Shown: positions 1 to 6,178, numbered from the stretch's first letter. The stretch is 6,348 nt of DNA from Oscillospiraceae bacterium (GCA_029009035.1 JAQXJQ010000018.1:1-6348); one strand, 5' to 3'. The notes: a model not told the origin generated them from the letters alone. A program made the numbers and translations.

Positions 1-1
1 G

Positions 2-736
2 TGGGACGCCATCTTCTCTGTCTGCCGCATCAACGGCGACGGCAAGGGGGTGGAGCGCTGGAAAGAGCACGTGGAGAACACCGCCCGCCGCTCCAAGCTG
101 CTCAACGACTACAACTTCAAGACCCTGCACTACACCAACTCCCTGGGCACCGACCTCACCGTCACCCTGCCGGAGAACCATGTGTGGGCCGGCGGCGCTG
201 AGGTCAGCGGCGACGAGGGCATCCCCTTTGTGGCCAACATCCCCACCGAGGAGATCTTCACCGCACCCCGCTGGGACGGGGTGAACGGCCGGGTGTATGC
301 CGCCATGCCCCTGGCGCTGGACGGCAACCTGGTCAAGGACTTCTATCTGGACTTCGAGGGCGGCAGGATCGTGAACATCCACGCCGAGGAGGGCGAGGAG
401 ATCCTGCGCAACTCCATCGGCATGGACGAGGGCTCTGCCTATCTGGGCGAGGTGGCCCTGGTGCCCTACGACTCCCCCATCCGCAACACCGGCATCCTCT
501 TCTTCAACACCCTGTTTGACGAGAATGCCTCCTGCCATCTGGCCTTCGGCGCCGCCTACCCCACCTGCATCAAGGGCGGCGAGAAGATGAATGAGGAGGA
601 GCAGAAGGCGGCCGGACTCAACCAGTCCAACAACCATGTGGACTTCATGGTGGGTACCGCCGACCTGTCCATCGTGGGCACCACCCATGACGGGAAAGAG
701 ATCCCCGTGTTTGTGAACGGCAACTTCGCGTTTTAA
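2..736 (+). CDS. M29-family metallo-aminopeptidase (AmpS/AmpT type), C-terminal part
   Basis: This is the last 244 residues of a cytoplasmic metal-dependent aminopeptidase that removes N-terminal amino acids from peptides; the start lies beyond the left edge. Seen in the sequence: an open frame from base 2 with no in-window start needed (WDAIFSVCR, then WKEHVENT, NFKTLHY, GTDLTVTLPENHVWAGG, NIPTEEIFTAP). Numbering visible residues from base 2, the candidate metal ligands are E84, E150, H179, H212 and D214, with Y186 as the conserved active-site tyrosine. Their spacings (66, 29, 33, 2) equal those I recall for Thermus AmpT (E250, E316, H345, H378, D380), which implies about 166 residues are missing and a normal full length near 410. 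All catalytic residues are present, so the gene is truncated only by the window. It ends 23 bases before the phosphoglucomutase gene and is probably co-transcribed with it. The family call is very secure; substrate preference cannot be read. Confidence 0.95.
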   Translation, partial: WDAIFSVCRINGDGKGVERWKEHVENTARRSKLLNDYNFKTLHYTNSLGTDLTVTLPENHVWAGGAEVSGDEGIPFVANIPTEEIFTAPRWDGVNGRVYAAMPLALDGNLVKDFYLDFEGGRIVNIHAEEGEEILRNSIGMDEGSAYLGEVALVPYDSPIRNTGILFFNTLFDENASCHLAFGAAYPTCIKGGEKMNEEEQKAAGLNQSNNHVDFMVGTADLSIVGTTHDGKEIPVFVNGNFAF

Positions 737-743
737 CGATATC

Positions 744-750
744 AAGGAGG
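744..750 (+). promoter_or_regulatory. ribosome binding site of the phosphoglucomutase gene
   Basis: AAGGAGG, a near-perfect match to the anti-Shine-Dalgarno sequence, lies 9 bases before the ATG at 760 and fixes that start. It is in the 23-base gap after the aminopeptidase stop codon. No promoter fits in that gap, which supports read-through transcription from the upstream gene. Confidence 0.85.
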
Positions 751-759
751 GCAAAGCAA

Positions 760-2487
760 ATGGATTATAAGCAGACCTATGAGCACTGGCTCAATTCCCC
801 CGCACTGTCTGAGGCCGAGAAGGCGGAGCTGACCGCCATCGCCGGCGACGAGAAGGAGATCGAGTCCCGTTTCTTCGACCAGTTGGCCTTCGGCACCGCC
901 GGACTGCGGGGTACCATGGGCGTGGGACTGTACCGCATGAATGTTCACGTGATCCGCCACGCCACCCAGGCCTTTGCCGAGGTGGTGCTGGCCGAGGGCC
1001 CCGAGGCGGTGAAGCGGGGCGTGGCCGTGTGCTTCGACTGCCGCAACAACTCCGATGTGTTTGCCCGCGAGGCCGCCTGCGTCATGGCGGGCAACGGCAT
1101 CAAGGCATACCTCTTCGAGTCCCTGCGTCCCACCCCCGAGCTGTCCTTCGCTGTGCGTGAGTACGGCTGCATCGCCGGCATCAATGTCACCGCCAGCCAC
1201 AACCCCAAGGAGTACAACGGCTATAAGGTGTACTGGGAGGACGGCGCGCAGCTCCCCCCCGTCCATGCCGACGAGGTGGCCCGCAAGATGAAGGAGCTGG
1301 ATGTGTTCGACTGCGTCAAGACCATGGACTACGACACCGCCGTGGCGGAGGGAAAGGTTACCCTCATGGGCGTCGAGACCGACGAGAAGTTCCTCTCCCA
1401 TGTCATGGCGCAGGTCAATGACAAGGCCGTGGTGGAGAAGGTGGCCGACAGCTTCAAGATGGTCTTCACCCCCTTCCACGGCACCGGCTACAAGCTGATC
1501 CCCGAGGCGCTGAAGCGCCTGGGCATGAAGCACGTCATCTGCGTTCCCGAGCAGATGGTCATTGACGGGGACTTCCCCACCGTGGCCTCTCCCAACCCCG
1601 AGAATCCCGAGGGATTCTATCTGGCGGTGGACATCGCCAGGAAGGAGGGCGCCGACTTCATCCTGGGTTCCGATCCCGACGCTGACCGCGTGGGCATCAT
1701 GGTCAACACCGGCAACGGCGAGTTCAAGGTCATCACCGGCAACCAGACCGGCGTTTTGATGGCCGACTACCTCATCGGCGCCATGAAGCGCGCCGGCAAG
1801 CTGCCCGCCAACGCCACCATCCTCAAGTCCCTGGTGTCCACCGAGATGGTGCGCAAGGTGGCGGAGGACAACGGCCTGAAGTGCTTCGATACCTTCACCG
1901 GCTTCAAGTTCCTGGCCCAGAAGAAGGACCAGCTGGAGGCCTCCGGCGAGGGCAACGTCATCATGTCCTTCGAGGAGTCCTACGGCTATATGCTGGGCGA
2001 CTTCGTCCGCGACAAGGATGCCGTCACTGCCTCCCTCATCCTCACCGAGATGGCAGCATGGTATGCCGATCAGGGCATGACCCTCTATGACGCCCTGCTG
2101 GCCTGCTATGAGAAGTATGGCTATTACGGCGAGAAGACCCTGAACCTGGTGATGCCCGGCCTGGACGGCCTGAAGAAGATGGCCCAGCTCATGGCCGACC
2201 TGCGTGCCCAGCCTCCCGTGGAGATCGCCGGTGTGGCGGTCAGGGAGCAGAAGGACTACAAGGACGGCAGCGTGGTCTGTGTCAAGTGCGGCAAGAAGAC
2301 CACCATGGAGCTCACCGGCTCCAACGTGCTGCGCTACGAGATGGAGGACGGCACCAGCCTCATCGTCCGTCCCTCCGGCACCGAGCCCAAGGTCAAGGTG
2401 TACATCCTCACCAGCGGCGCCACCCGCGGCGAGTGCGACGAAAAAGTGGCCAAGTATACCGCCTGGGCGGATACGCTCAAGGGCTAA
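760..2487 (+). CDS. pgcA: alpha-phosphoglucomutase / phosphomannomutase (PgcA-like)
   Basis: A complete 575-residue enzyme of the alpha-D-phosphohexomutase superfamily. It interconverts glucose-6-phosphate and glucose-1-phosphate (possibly also the mannose phosphates), feeding UDP-glucose, cell wall, glycolipid and polysaccharide synthesis in the cytoplasm. All four signature loops are present: the catalytic phosphoserine loop TASHNPKEYNGYK with S146; the magnesium loop DPDADR with D305, D307 and D309; the sugar-recognition loop EESYGY (E405-S407); and the phosphate-binding loop RPSGTEPK (537-544). The N-terminus carries the typical LAFGTAGLRG motif. The length matches Bacillus PgcA-type and PGM2-type enzymes (about 575-580). 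The ATG at 760 is set by an AAGGAGG site at 744-750 with 9-base spacing. It follows the aminopeptidase gene by 23 bases and is closed by the terminator at 2503-2541. Glucose versus mannose specificity is not decided by the motifs; glucose is favoured by overall resemblance to PgcA. Confidence 0.95.
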   Translation: MDYKQTYEHWLNSPALSEAEKAELTAIAGDEKEIESRFFDQLAFGTAGLRGTMGVGLYRMNVHVIRHATQAFAEVVLAEGPEAVKRGVAVCFDCRNNSDVFAREAACVMAGNGIKAYLFESLRPTPELSFAVREYGCIAGINVTASHNPKEYNGYKVYWEDGAQLPPVHADEVARKMKELDVFDCVKTMDYDTAVAEGKVTLMGVETDEKFLSHVMAQVNDKAVVEKVADSFKMVFTPFHGTGYKLIPEALKRLGMKHVICVPEQMVIDGDFPTVASPNPENPEGFYLAVDIARKEGADFILGSDPDADRVGIMVNTGNGEFKVITGNQTGVLMADYLIGAMKRAGKLPANATILKSLVSTEMVRKVAEDNGLKCFDTFTGFKFLAQKKDQLEASGEGNVIMSFEESYGYMLGDFVRDKDAVTASLILTEMAAWYADQGMTLYDALLACYEKYGYYGEKTLNLVMPGLDGLKKMAQLMADLRAQPPVEIAGVAVREQKDYKDGSVVCVKCGKKTTMELTGSNVLRYEMEDGTSLIVRPSGTEPKVKVYILTSGATRGECDEKVAKYTAWADTLKG

Positions 2488-2502
2488 ACGGCTGCAATAC
2501 AT

Positions 2503-2541
2503 AAAAGAACCGCCGGAGCAGTGCTCCGGCGGTTCTTTTTT
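2503..2541. terminator. bidirectional intrinsic terminator between convergent genes
   Basis: A perfect 17-bp stem (2503-2519 with 2523-2539) has a 3-base loop, a GC-rich core (CCGCCGGAGC) and an outer A/T section. On the plus strand the stem runs into six or more T residues (2536-2541), ending the aminopeptidase-pgcA transcript 15 bases after the pgcA stop. On the minus strand the complement of the A-run gives a U-rich tail, so the same hairpin can end the convergent SH3b gene, whose stop codon is at 2546-2548. Confidence 0.93.
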
Positions 2542-2545
2542 GAAT

Positions 2546-3571
2546 TTAATTTGCCTTGATGTACTCGCCCATGATATAGCCGGTCTTGACTCCGCCGCTG
2601 CCCTGATAGGAGATGCGGTACCAGCCGCTGCCGGCATTCTCCAGCACGGTGACGGCGTTGCCGTTCTGGAGGCTGGCCAGGACATCGTAGGTGGTGCCGG
2701 GGCCGGAGCGGACGCGCAGGCCGCTGGAGGCGCCGGTGATCTTGCCTTCGGTCCCGGGCAGAAGGTCGTTGTAGTTGCCGTCGGGATCGGGCGTGCTCAC
2801 GGAAGGCGCGTCGGGAGAGGTGCTCCCGCTGCGGCAGTAGACGGTGATGGTCACACTCTTGCCGCCGCCGCTGACGGTGACGATGGCGCGGTGGAGGGAG
2901 GCGGTGGCGTTCACATTGGTGATCTTGCCGTTCTGATCCACGGTGGCATAGTCCTCGTGGTCGATGCTCCAGGTGAGGGTGCCGCTCCAGTCCGCAGGCT
3001 CCATGGTAACGGTGGGAGTGTAGGACTCATTGGCCTTGAGGGTGAAGTCGGTCTTGTTGACCTCCAGCCGGGTCAGGGGAGGCTCCTCAGGCTCAGGCGA
3101 AGCGGTGGGCTCCTCGGTGGGCTGGTCGGTGGGCTCCTCGGTGGGCTGGTCCGTGGGATCCACAGGCATGGACTGGGAGGGAGAGGGGGAGGGCTTGGGA
3201 TTGGGATTGGTGTGCAGCTTGGGGTACACCACCGTGAAGATGATGACCAGTGCCGCAATGATAATGGCCAGGGAGAGGATGAAGGTGATCAGGCGCATGG
3301 GGCTGATGGGAGGGGGCGGCGCGCTGCGGGAACCCCGTCCGCCCGAGGCCAGCCGCTTTCCGCCGCGGTTGGAGGGGTGGGAATTGTCCTCGTCGGGGGC
3401 GTCAAAATATGCCTGCCCGTCAAAACGGTAGCCGTCATCCTCATCGGAGCGCTCCACAGGGCGGGCGCCCGGTTTTTCGCCGCAGAAGGGACAGCGGCGG
3501 TAGGTAGGGCTGTAATCTTCTCCACAGACTTCGCAGTGGATGAGTTCGTCCGGTTTGCTTGTTCGTGCCAT
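2546..3571 (-). CDS. membrane protein with zinc ribbon, Big2 and SH3b domains
   Basis: A complete 341-residue protein of modular build; I recognise the domains but no named gene. In order: a zinc-ribbon-like CxxC-x10-CxxC motif (C13, C16, C27, C30); a charged then Gly/Ser/Pro-rich cytoplasmic stretch (35-92); one hydrophobic transmembrane helix (about 94-116, LITFILSLAIIIAALVIIF); a Pro/Ser/Thr/Glu-rich stalk (120-165) with a duplicated DQPTEEPT unit; a Big2-type bacterial immunoglobulin-like domain (about 166-246); a short linker; and a C-terminal SH3b domain (about 276-341) with the LRVRSGPG signature at 285-292. Arginine precedes the helix and acidic stalk residues follow, so the ribbon should be cytoplasmic and Big2/SH3b outside, where SH3b domains usually contact peptidoglycan or cell-surface ligands. 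There is no catalytic domain, so it may be an adhesin, wall anchor or envelope sensor. The ATG at 3569-3571 has a G-run (3579-3584) as a modest ribosome site. It is divergent from the AAA+ operon and convergent with pgcA. Confidence 0.9.
   Translation of the reverse strand: MARTSKPDELIHCEVCGEDYSPTYRRCPFCGEKPGARPVERSDEDDGYRFDGQAYFDAPDEDNSHPSNRGGKRLASGGRGSRSAPPPPISPMRLITFILSLAIIIAALVIIFTVVYPKLHTNPNPKPSPSPSQSMPVDPTDQPTEEPTDQPTEEPTASPEPEEPPLTRLEVNKTDFTLKANESYTPTVTMEPADWSGTLTWSIDHEDYATVDQNGKITNVNATASLHRAIVTVSGGGKSVTITVYCRSGSTSPDAPSVSTPDPDGNYNDLLPGTEGKITGASSGLRVRSGPGTTYDVLASLQNGNAVTVLENAGSGWYRISYQGSGGVKTGYIMGEYIKAN
3104..3151 (-). repeat. two perfect tandem copies of a 24-base unit in the stalk of the SH3b protein
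   Basis: The 24-base unit at 3104-3127 is repeated exactly at 3128-3151. Each unit is itself made of two near-identical 12-base halves (GGTGGGCTCCTC and GGTGGGCTGGTC on the plus strand). In the protein it encodes the duplicated DQPTEEPT stalk segment (residues 141-156). Because 24 is a multiple of three, gain or loss of a unit would change stalk length without breaking the frame. Confidence 0.88.
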
Positions 3572-3606
3572 GGCGAGACCCCCCGAATAATATAAGTAAT
3601 AATATA

Positions 3607-3635
3607 ATACTACACGGAATGAGGGGTTCCGTCAA
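3607..3635 (-). promoter_or_regulatory. probable sigma-A promoter for the SH3b membrane protein gene
   Basis: On the minus strand TTGACG (3635-3630) is separated by 17 bases from TAGTAT (3612-3607), a 5/6 and 4/6 match to the housekeeping -35 and -10 boxes. Transcription would start near base 3600, leaving a leader of about 29 bases before the ATG at 3571. The flanking DNA is very AT-rich in an otherwise GC-rich window. Other -10-like AT hexamers nearby make the exact -10 uncertain. Confidence 0.6.
3614..3632. promoter_or_regulatory. inverted repeat, candidate operator in the SH3b gene promoter
   Basis: ACGGAA (3614-3619) and TTCCGT (3627-3632) form a perfect 6-bp dyad around 7 bases. It sits between the -35 and -10 boxes of the leftward promoter and overlaps the -35 hexamer at 3630-3635, a common place for a repressor site. 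The arms are short, so chance is possible, and no regulator is encoded nearby. Confidence 0.4.
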
Positions 3636-3676
3636 TATTTTTATTATGTCTACCTGCAAAAATCCCCGCCTCCCCA

Positions 3677-3705
3677 TTGACCATCGGCAGGGTTTTTCCT
3701 ATAAT
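3677..3705 (+). promoter_or_regulatory. sigma-A promoter for the AAA+/deacylase/GNAT operon
   Basis: TTGACC (3677-3682), a 17-base spacer and a perfect TATAAT (3700-3705) form a near-consensus housekeeping promoter. The start of transcription should fall near base 3712, giving a leader of about 29 bases to the ATG at 3741. The -35 box is about 41 bases from the -35 box of the leftward promoter, so the two are back to back. Confidence 0.85.
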
Positions 3706-3726
3706 GACCACAACGGACGAATAAAA

Positions 3727-3731
3727 AGGAG
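3727..3731 (+). promoter_or_regulatory. ribosome binding site that sets the AAA+ start
   Basis: AGGAG at 3727-3731 lies 9 bases before the ATG at 3741. The alternative in-frame ATG at 3732 touches the site directly and could not be used by a ribosome bound there, so 3741 is the start. Confidence 0.85.
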
Positions 3732-3740
3732 ATGTGTTCC

Positions 3741-5174
3741 ATGGCTCAACCGATGACGCCTGCTTCCGTACACAAACAGTATGACGAGGGGATGACCGCC
3801 TTCCGCCGCCAGATCAGCGATCCCGCGGCCCGTGTGGCTTTTGGGCTGGAGGCCGACGCCTTTATGCGCCAGTGCGCCTGCGGCGTGTGGCAGCACGACC
3901 AGGGCATGACCCCCCGCCATGTGGAGTTTTATAACGCCATCTATTCCAAGGGCAACCCGGTGCCCTCCGCCCTCTACTGGGAACTGGCCTCCTCCGTGGG
4001 CAATTATGAGGGCTTTGTGATGCCCAACTTCTTCCGCCGGCTGGTGAAGGCCGACCTGGAGAGCGGCAAGAGCCAGAGCCGCCGCTTTGTGGACACCTTT
4101 ACCCTCCTGCTGCTGCTCTTTGCGGCGGTGGACGGCAAGGTGAGCGAGGCGGAGGCGGGCTTTGTGAATGCCTGCGCCGACTCCATGAGCCTGTACTGCG
4201 ACAAGGCGGGGGTGTCCGGCGGCAAGACTCCGCTGGATGTGAACGACTTCGTCACCCGCCGGGAGGACGGCTCTCCCGTGCCCACGGGCAAGCCCGCGGA
4301 CGAGAAGGCGGCGGAGAAAAAGGCGGAGGAGGAGCCTGCCCCCGAGCCGGAGAAGCTGGAGGATGTGCTGGCGGAGCTGGACGCCCTGTGCGGTCTGGAA
4401 AAGGTGAAGGAGGATGTGAAAAGCCTCATCAATCTGGTGAAGGTGCGCAAGCTCCGTGAGGAGGCGGGACTGCCCGTACCTCCCATGTCCCTGCACATGG
4501 TGTTCCTGGGCAATCCCGGCACCGGCAAGACCACGGTGGCCCGTCTGCTGGCCCGCATTTACCACTCCATCGGCGTGCTGAGCAAGGGGCAGCTGGTGGA
4601 GGTGGACCGCTCCGGCCTGGTGGCCGGGTTCGTGGGGCAGACCGCCCTCAAGACCCAGGGGGTCATCGAAAAGGCCCTGGGCGGCGTGCTGTTCATCGAC
4701 GAGGCCTACGCCCTCACCAACCAGGACTCTCCCAACGATTTCGGCCAGGAGGCGGTGGAGGTCATTCTGAAGGGGATGGAGGATCACCGCAAGGACCTCA
4801 TCGTCATCGTGGCGGGCTACACCGACCTGATGCAGAACTTTGTCCACTCCAACCCCGGTCTGGAGAGCCGGTTCAACAAATATTTCCTCTTTGAGGACTA
4901 CACCGGTGAGCAGCTCCTGGAGATCTTCCGCTCCCAGTGCAAGCGCAACGGCTACACCATCGACGAGGAGACCGACAAGGCCGCCGCCGAGGCCTTCAAG
5001 CTCATGTATGAGCAGCGGGATGAGAACTTCGGCAACGCCCGTGATGTGCGCAACATCTTCGAGACCGCCATCGCCCGTCAGGCCAACCGGGTGGCGACCA
5101 TGGAGAACCCCACCAAGGACGACCTGATGGCGCTGACAATGGAGGATCTGGATCTGAAGGAGCAGGAGGGCTGA
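3741..5174 (+). CDS. AAA+ ATPase, CbbX/SpoVK-like, with N-terminal TerB-like domain
   Basis: A 477-residue cytoplasmic protein with two parts. Residues about 1-160 are helical and resemble a TerB-like domain, clearest in the leucine run and AAVDGKVSEAE at 122-138. A charged Lys/Glu/Ala/Pro linker follows (184-205). Residues about 206-470 are a CbbX/SpoVK (CfxQ) AAA+ module: Walker A GNPGTGKTT (257-265), pore loop GFVGQT with aromatic F297, Walker B VLFIDEAYAL with D320 and E321, a sensor-1 region VIVAGYTD (355-362), arginine finger GLESRF with R377, and sensor-2 GNARDVRN (431-438). All ATPase residues are intact. Such proteins form hexamers that pull on client proteins: CbbX reactivates RuBisCO, and SpoVK acts in sporulation. 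No RuBisCO gene is here, so the client is unknown; calling it spoVK would overreach. First gene of a three-gene operon; its end contains the ribosome site of the next gene. Confidence 0.9.
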   Translation: MAQPMTPASVHKQYDEGMTAFRRQISDPAARVAFGLEADAFMRQCACGVWQHDQGMTPRHVEFYNAIYSKGNPVPSALYWELASSVGNYEGFVMPNFFRRLVKADLESGKSQSRRFVDTFTLLLLLFAAVDGKVSEAEAGFVNACADSMSLYCDKAGVSGGKTPLDVNDFVTRREDGSPVPTGKPADEKAAEKKAEEEPAPEPEKLEDVLAELDALCGLEKVKEDVKSLINLVKVRKLREEAGLPVPPMSLHMVFLGNPGTGKTTVARLLARIYHSIGVLSKGQLVEVDRSGLVAGFVGQTALKTQGVIEKALGGVLFIDEAYALTNQDSPNDFGQEAVEVILKGMEDHRKDLIVIVAGYTDLMQNFVHSNPGLESRFNKYFLFEDYTGEQLLEIFRSQCKRNGYTIDEETDKAAAEAFKLMYEQRDENFGNARDVRNIFETAIARQANRVATMENPTKDDLMALTMEDLDLKEQEG

Positions 5175-5177
5175 AAT

Positions 5178-5645
5178 ATGTCCATTGAGCGGGTGAGAGA
5201 TTATTTTGCCGGCCTTGGGTTGGCGGAGCGAATTCTGGAGTTTGATGTGTCCAGCGCCACCGTGGCGCTGGCGGCTCAGGCCCTGGTATGTGAGGAGAGC
5301 CGCATTGCCAAGACCCTGTCCTTCCGACAGGGCGACAAGGTGGCCCTCATTGTCTGCGCCGGGGATGTGAAGATCGACAACGGCAAATATAAGGCCGCCT
5401 TCGGGACCAAGGCCAAAATGCTGGCCTTTGAGGAGGCGGAGCCGCTCATCGGCCACGGCGTGGGCGGCGTATGTCCCTTTGCGGTGAATGAGGGCGTGGA
5501 GGTGTGGCTGGATGACTCGTTGAAGCGGTTCGACACCGTGTTTCCCGCCTGCGGCAGCTCCAACAGCGCCATTGAGCTGACCCCGGCGGAGCTGGAGCGG
5601 TACTCCGGCTGCCTGGGCTGGGTGGATGTGTGCAAGGGAGCGTAA
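5178..5645 (+). CDS. YbaK/EbsC-family aminoacyl-tRNA deacylase
   Basis: A 155-residue stand-alone editing-domain protein. Family members hydrolyse wrongly charged aminoacyl-tRNAs (for example Cys-tRNA-Pro or Ala-tRNA-Pro) in the cytoplasm, protecting translation. Seen: an SSATVALAAQAL helix, RIAKTLSF with K45 at the position of the catalytic lysine of YbaK/ProX proteins, HGVGGVCPFAV (the GGV-P loop), VWLDDSL, and a C-terminal FPACGSSNSAIELTPAEL that matches the glycine-rich and ELTP end of the family. The length is normal for YbaK/EbsC (about 155-165). The ATG at 5178 lies 3 bases after the AAA+ stop and 7 bases after an AGGAGGG site (5164-5170) inside the end of that gene, so translation is probably coupled. 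Which mischarged tRNA it clears cannot be read from sequence. Confidence 0.92.
   Translation: MSIERVRDYFAGLGLAERILEFDVSSATVALAAQALVCEESRIAKTLSFRQGDKVALIVCAGDVKIDNGKYKAAFGTKAKMLAFEEAEPLIGHGVGGVCPFAVNEGVEVWLDDSLKRFDTVFPACGSSNSAIELTPAELERYSGCLGWVDVCKGA
5634..5640 (+). promoter_or_regulatory. ribosome binding site that sets the acetyltransferase start
   Basis: AAGGGAG at 5634-5640, within the last codons of the deacylase gene, is 9 bases before the ATG at 5650. The earlier in-frame ATG at 5626 has no such site and would add eight residues overlapping the deacylase gene, so 5650 is preferred. Confidence 0.75.
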
Positions 5646-5649
5646 CGGC

Positions 5650-6141
5650 ATGACCATCAGACACGCGAAGGCAGAGGATGTGGCCGCCATTGCGGCCATC
5701 GAGGCCGCCTCCTACCCCGCGGCGGAGGCGGCGGACGGGGAGAGCATTGCCCAAAGGGTGGCGGCCTTCCCGGAGTGCTTCTGGCTTCTGGAGGAGGAGG
5801 GGGAGCTGCGGGCCTTTATCAACGGCATGGCCACCGACATCCCTGACCTTGCCGACGAGATGTACCATCACGCGGAGATGCACGACCCCAAGGGAGACTG
5901 GCAGATGATCTTCTCGGTGGTCACCGCGCCCCAATACCGGGGGAGAGGATACGCCTCCCGGCTGATGGAGCGGGTCATCAGAGACTGCCGGGGCATACGA
6001 AAGGGCCTCGTGCTCACCTGCAAGGAGGAGAAGCTGGGCTTTTACAGCCGGTTCGGCTATGTGAACGAGGGGCTGTCCCCCTCCGATCACGGCGGAGCCA
6101 GATGGTATCAGATGCGGATCATTTATCCGGAACAGACTTGA
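5650..6141 (+). CDS. GNAT acetyltransferase, arylalkylamine N-acetyltransferase-like
   Basis: A 163-residue enzyme of the GCN5-related acetyltransferase fold, using acetyl-CoA to acetylate an amine. It starts MTIRHAKAEDVAAIAAIEAASYP. The acetyl-CoA loop of motif A is VVTAPQYRGRGYASRL, with Q95-x-x-G98-x-G100, and the family tyrosine is Y132 in GFYSRFGY. The combination of FPECFWLLEEEGELRAFINGM, the DEMY segment, HDPKGDWQMIFSVV, KGLVLTCKE and NEGLSPSDHGGARWYQMRI is the pattern I associate with bacterial relatives of arylalkylamine (serotonin) N-acetyltransferases. The real substrate is unknown and could be a polyamine or other amine. Length is normal for a single GNAT domain. The start is 4 bases after the deacylase stop; it is the last gene of the operon. 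The GNAT call is secure, the AANAT-like subgroup likely. Confidence 0.88.
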   Translation: MTIRHAKAEDVAAIAAIEAASYPAAEAADGESIAQRVAAFPECFWLLEEEGELRAFINGMATDIPDLADEMYHHAEMHDPKGDWQMIFSVVTAPQYRGRGYASRLMERVIRDCRGIRKGLVLTCKEEKLGFYSRFGYVNEGLSPSDHGGARWYQMRIIYPEQT

Positions 6142-6144
6142 ACC

Positions 6145-6178
6145 AAAAAAGTCCTGCCTGTGGAAACAGGCAGGACTT
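6145..6178 (-). terminator. stem-loop with A-tract, terminator for leftward transcription
   Basis: A perfect 13-bp stem (6149-6161 with 6166-6178) closes a 4-base GGAA loop. Six A residues (6145-6150) precede and overlap it, so on the minus strand the hairpin is followed by a U-run: it is a good intrinsic terminator for transcripts entering from the right. On the plus strand it lies 7 bases after the acetyltransferase stop but lacks a U-tract, so it may only weakly stop or just protect the operon mRNA end. Confidence 0.7.

Noticed and set aside
742..2685. Long minus-strand open frame (647 codons) opposite the phosphoglucomutase gene
   Set aside because: It is a GC-bias shadow of pgcA: low-complexity His/Gly/Leu/Val-rich translation with no domain, and it crosses the terminator into the SH3b gene in another frame.
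2204..3595. Plus-strand open frame (463 codons) across pgcA's end and the SH3b gene
   Set aside because: It runs through a strong terminator, is out of frame with pgcA and antisense to a clear multi-domain protein; its glycine/valine-rich sequence is an artefact of the complement.
3603..3608. Perfect TATAAT on the plus strand as an extra promoter
   Set aside because: No -35-like box lies 16-18 bases upstream (the place is a C-run), whereas the promoter at 3677-3705 fits both boxes.
3732..3740. Upstream ATG for the AAA+ gene
   Set aside because: It abuts the AGGAG site with no spacing; the ATG at 3741 has the correct 9-base gap.
3741..5174. Naming the ATPase cbbX or spoVK
   Set aside because: There is no RuBisCO or sporulation context, and the N-terminal domain is not part of the standard CbbX; only the family-level call is supported.
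3699..5699. Long minus-strand open frame (666 codons) opposite the AAA+ and deacylase genes
   Set aside because: It spans two well-supported plus-strand genes and their junction; the translation is His/Leu/Gly-rich without recognisable domains.
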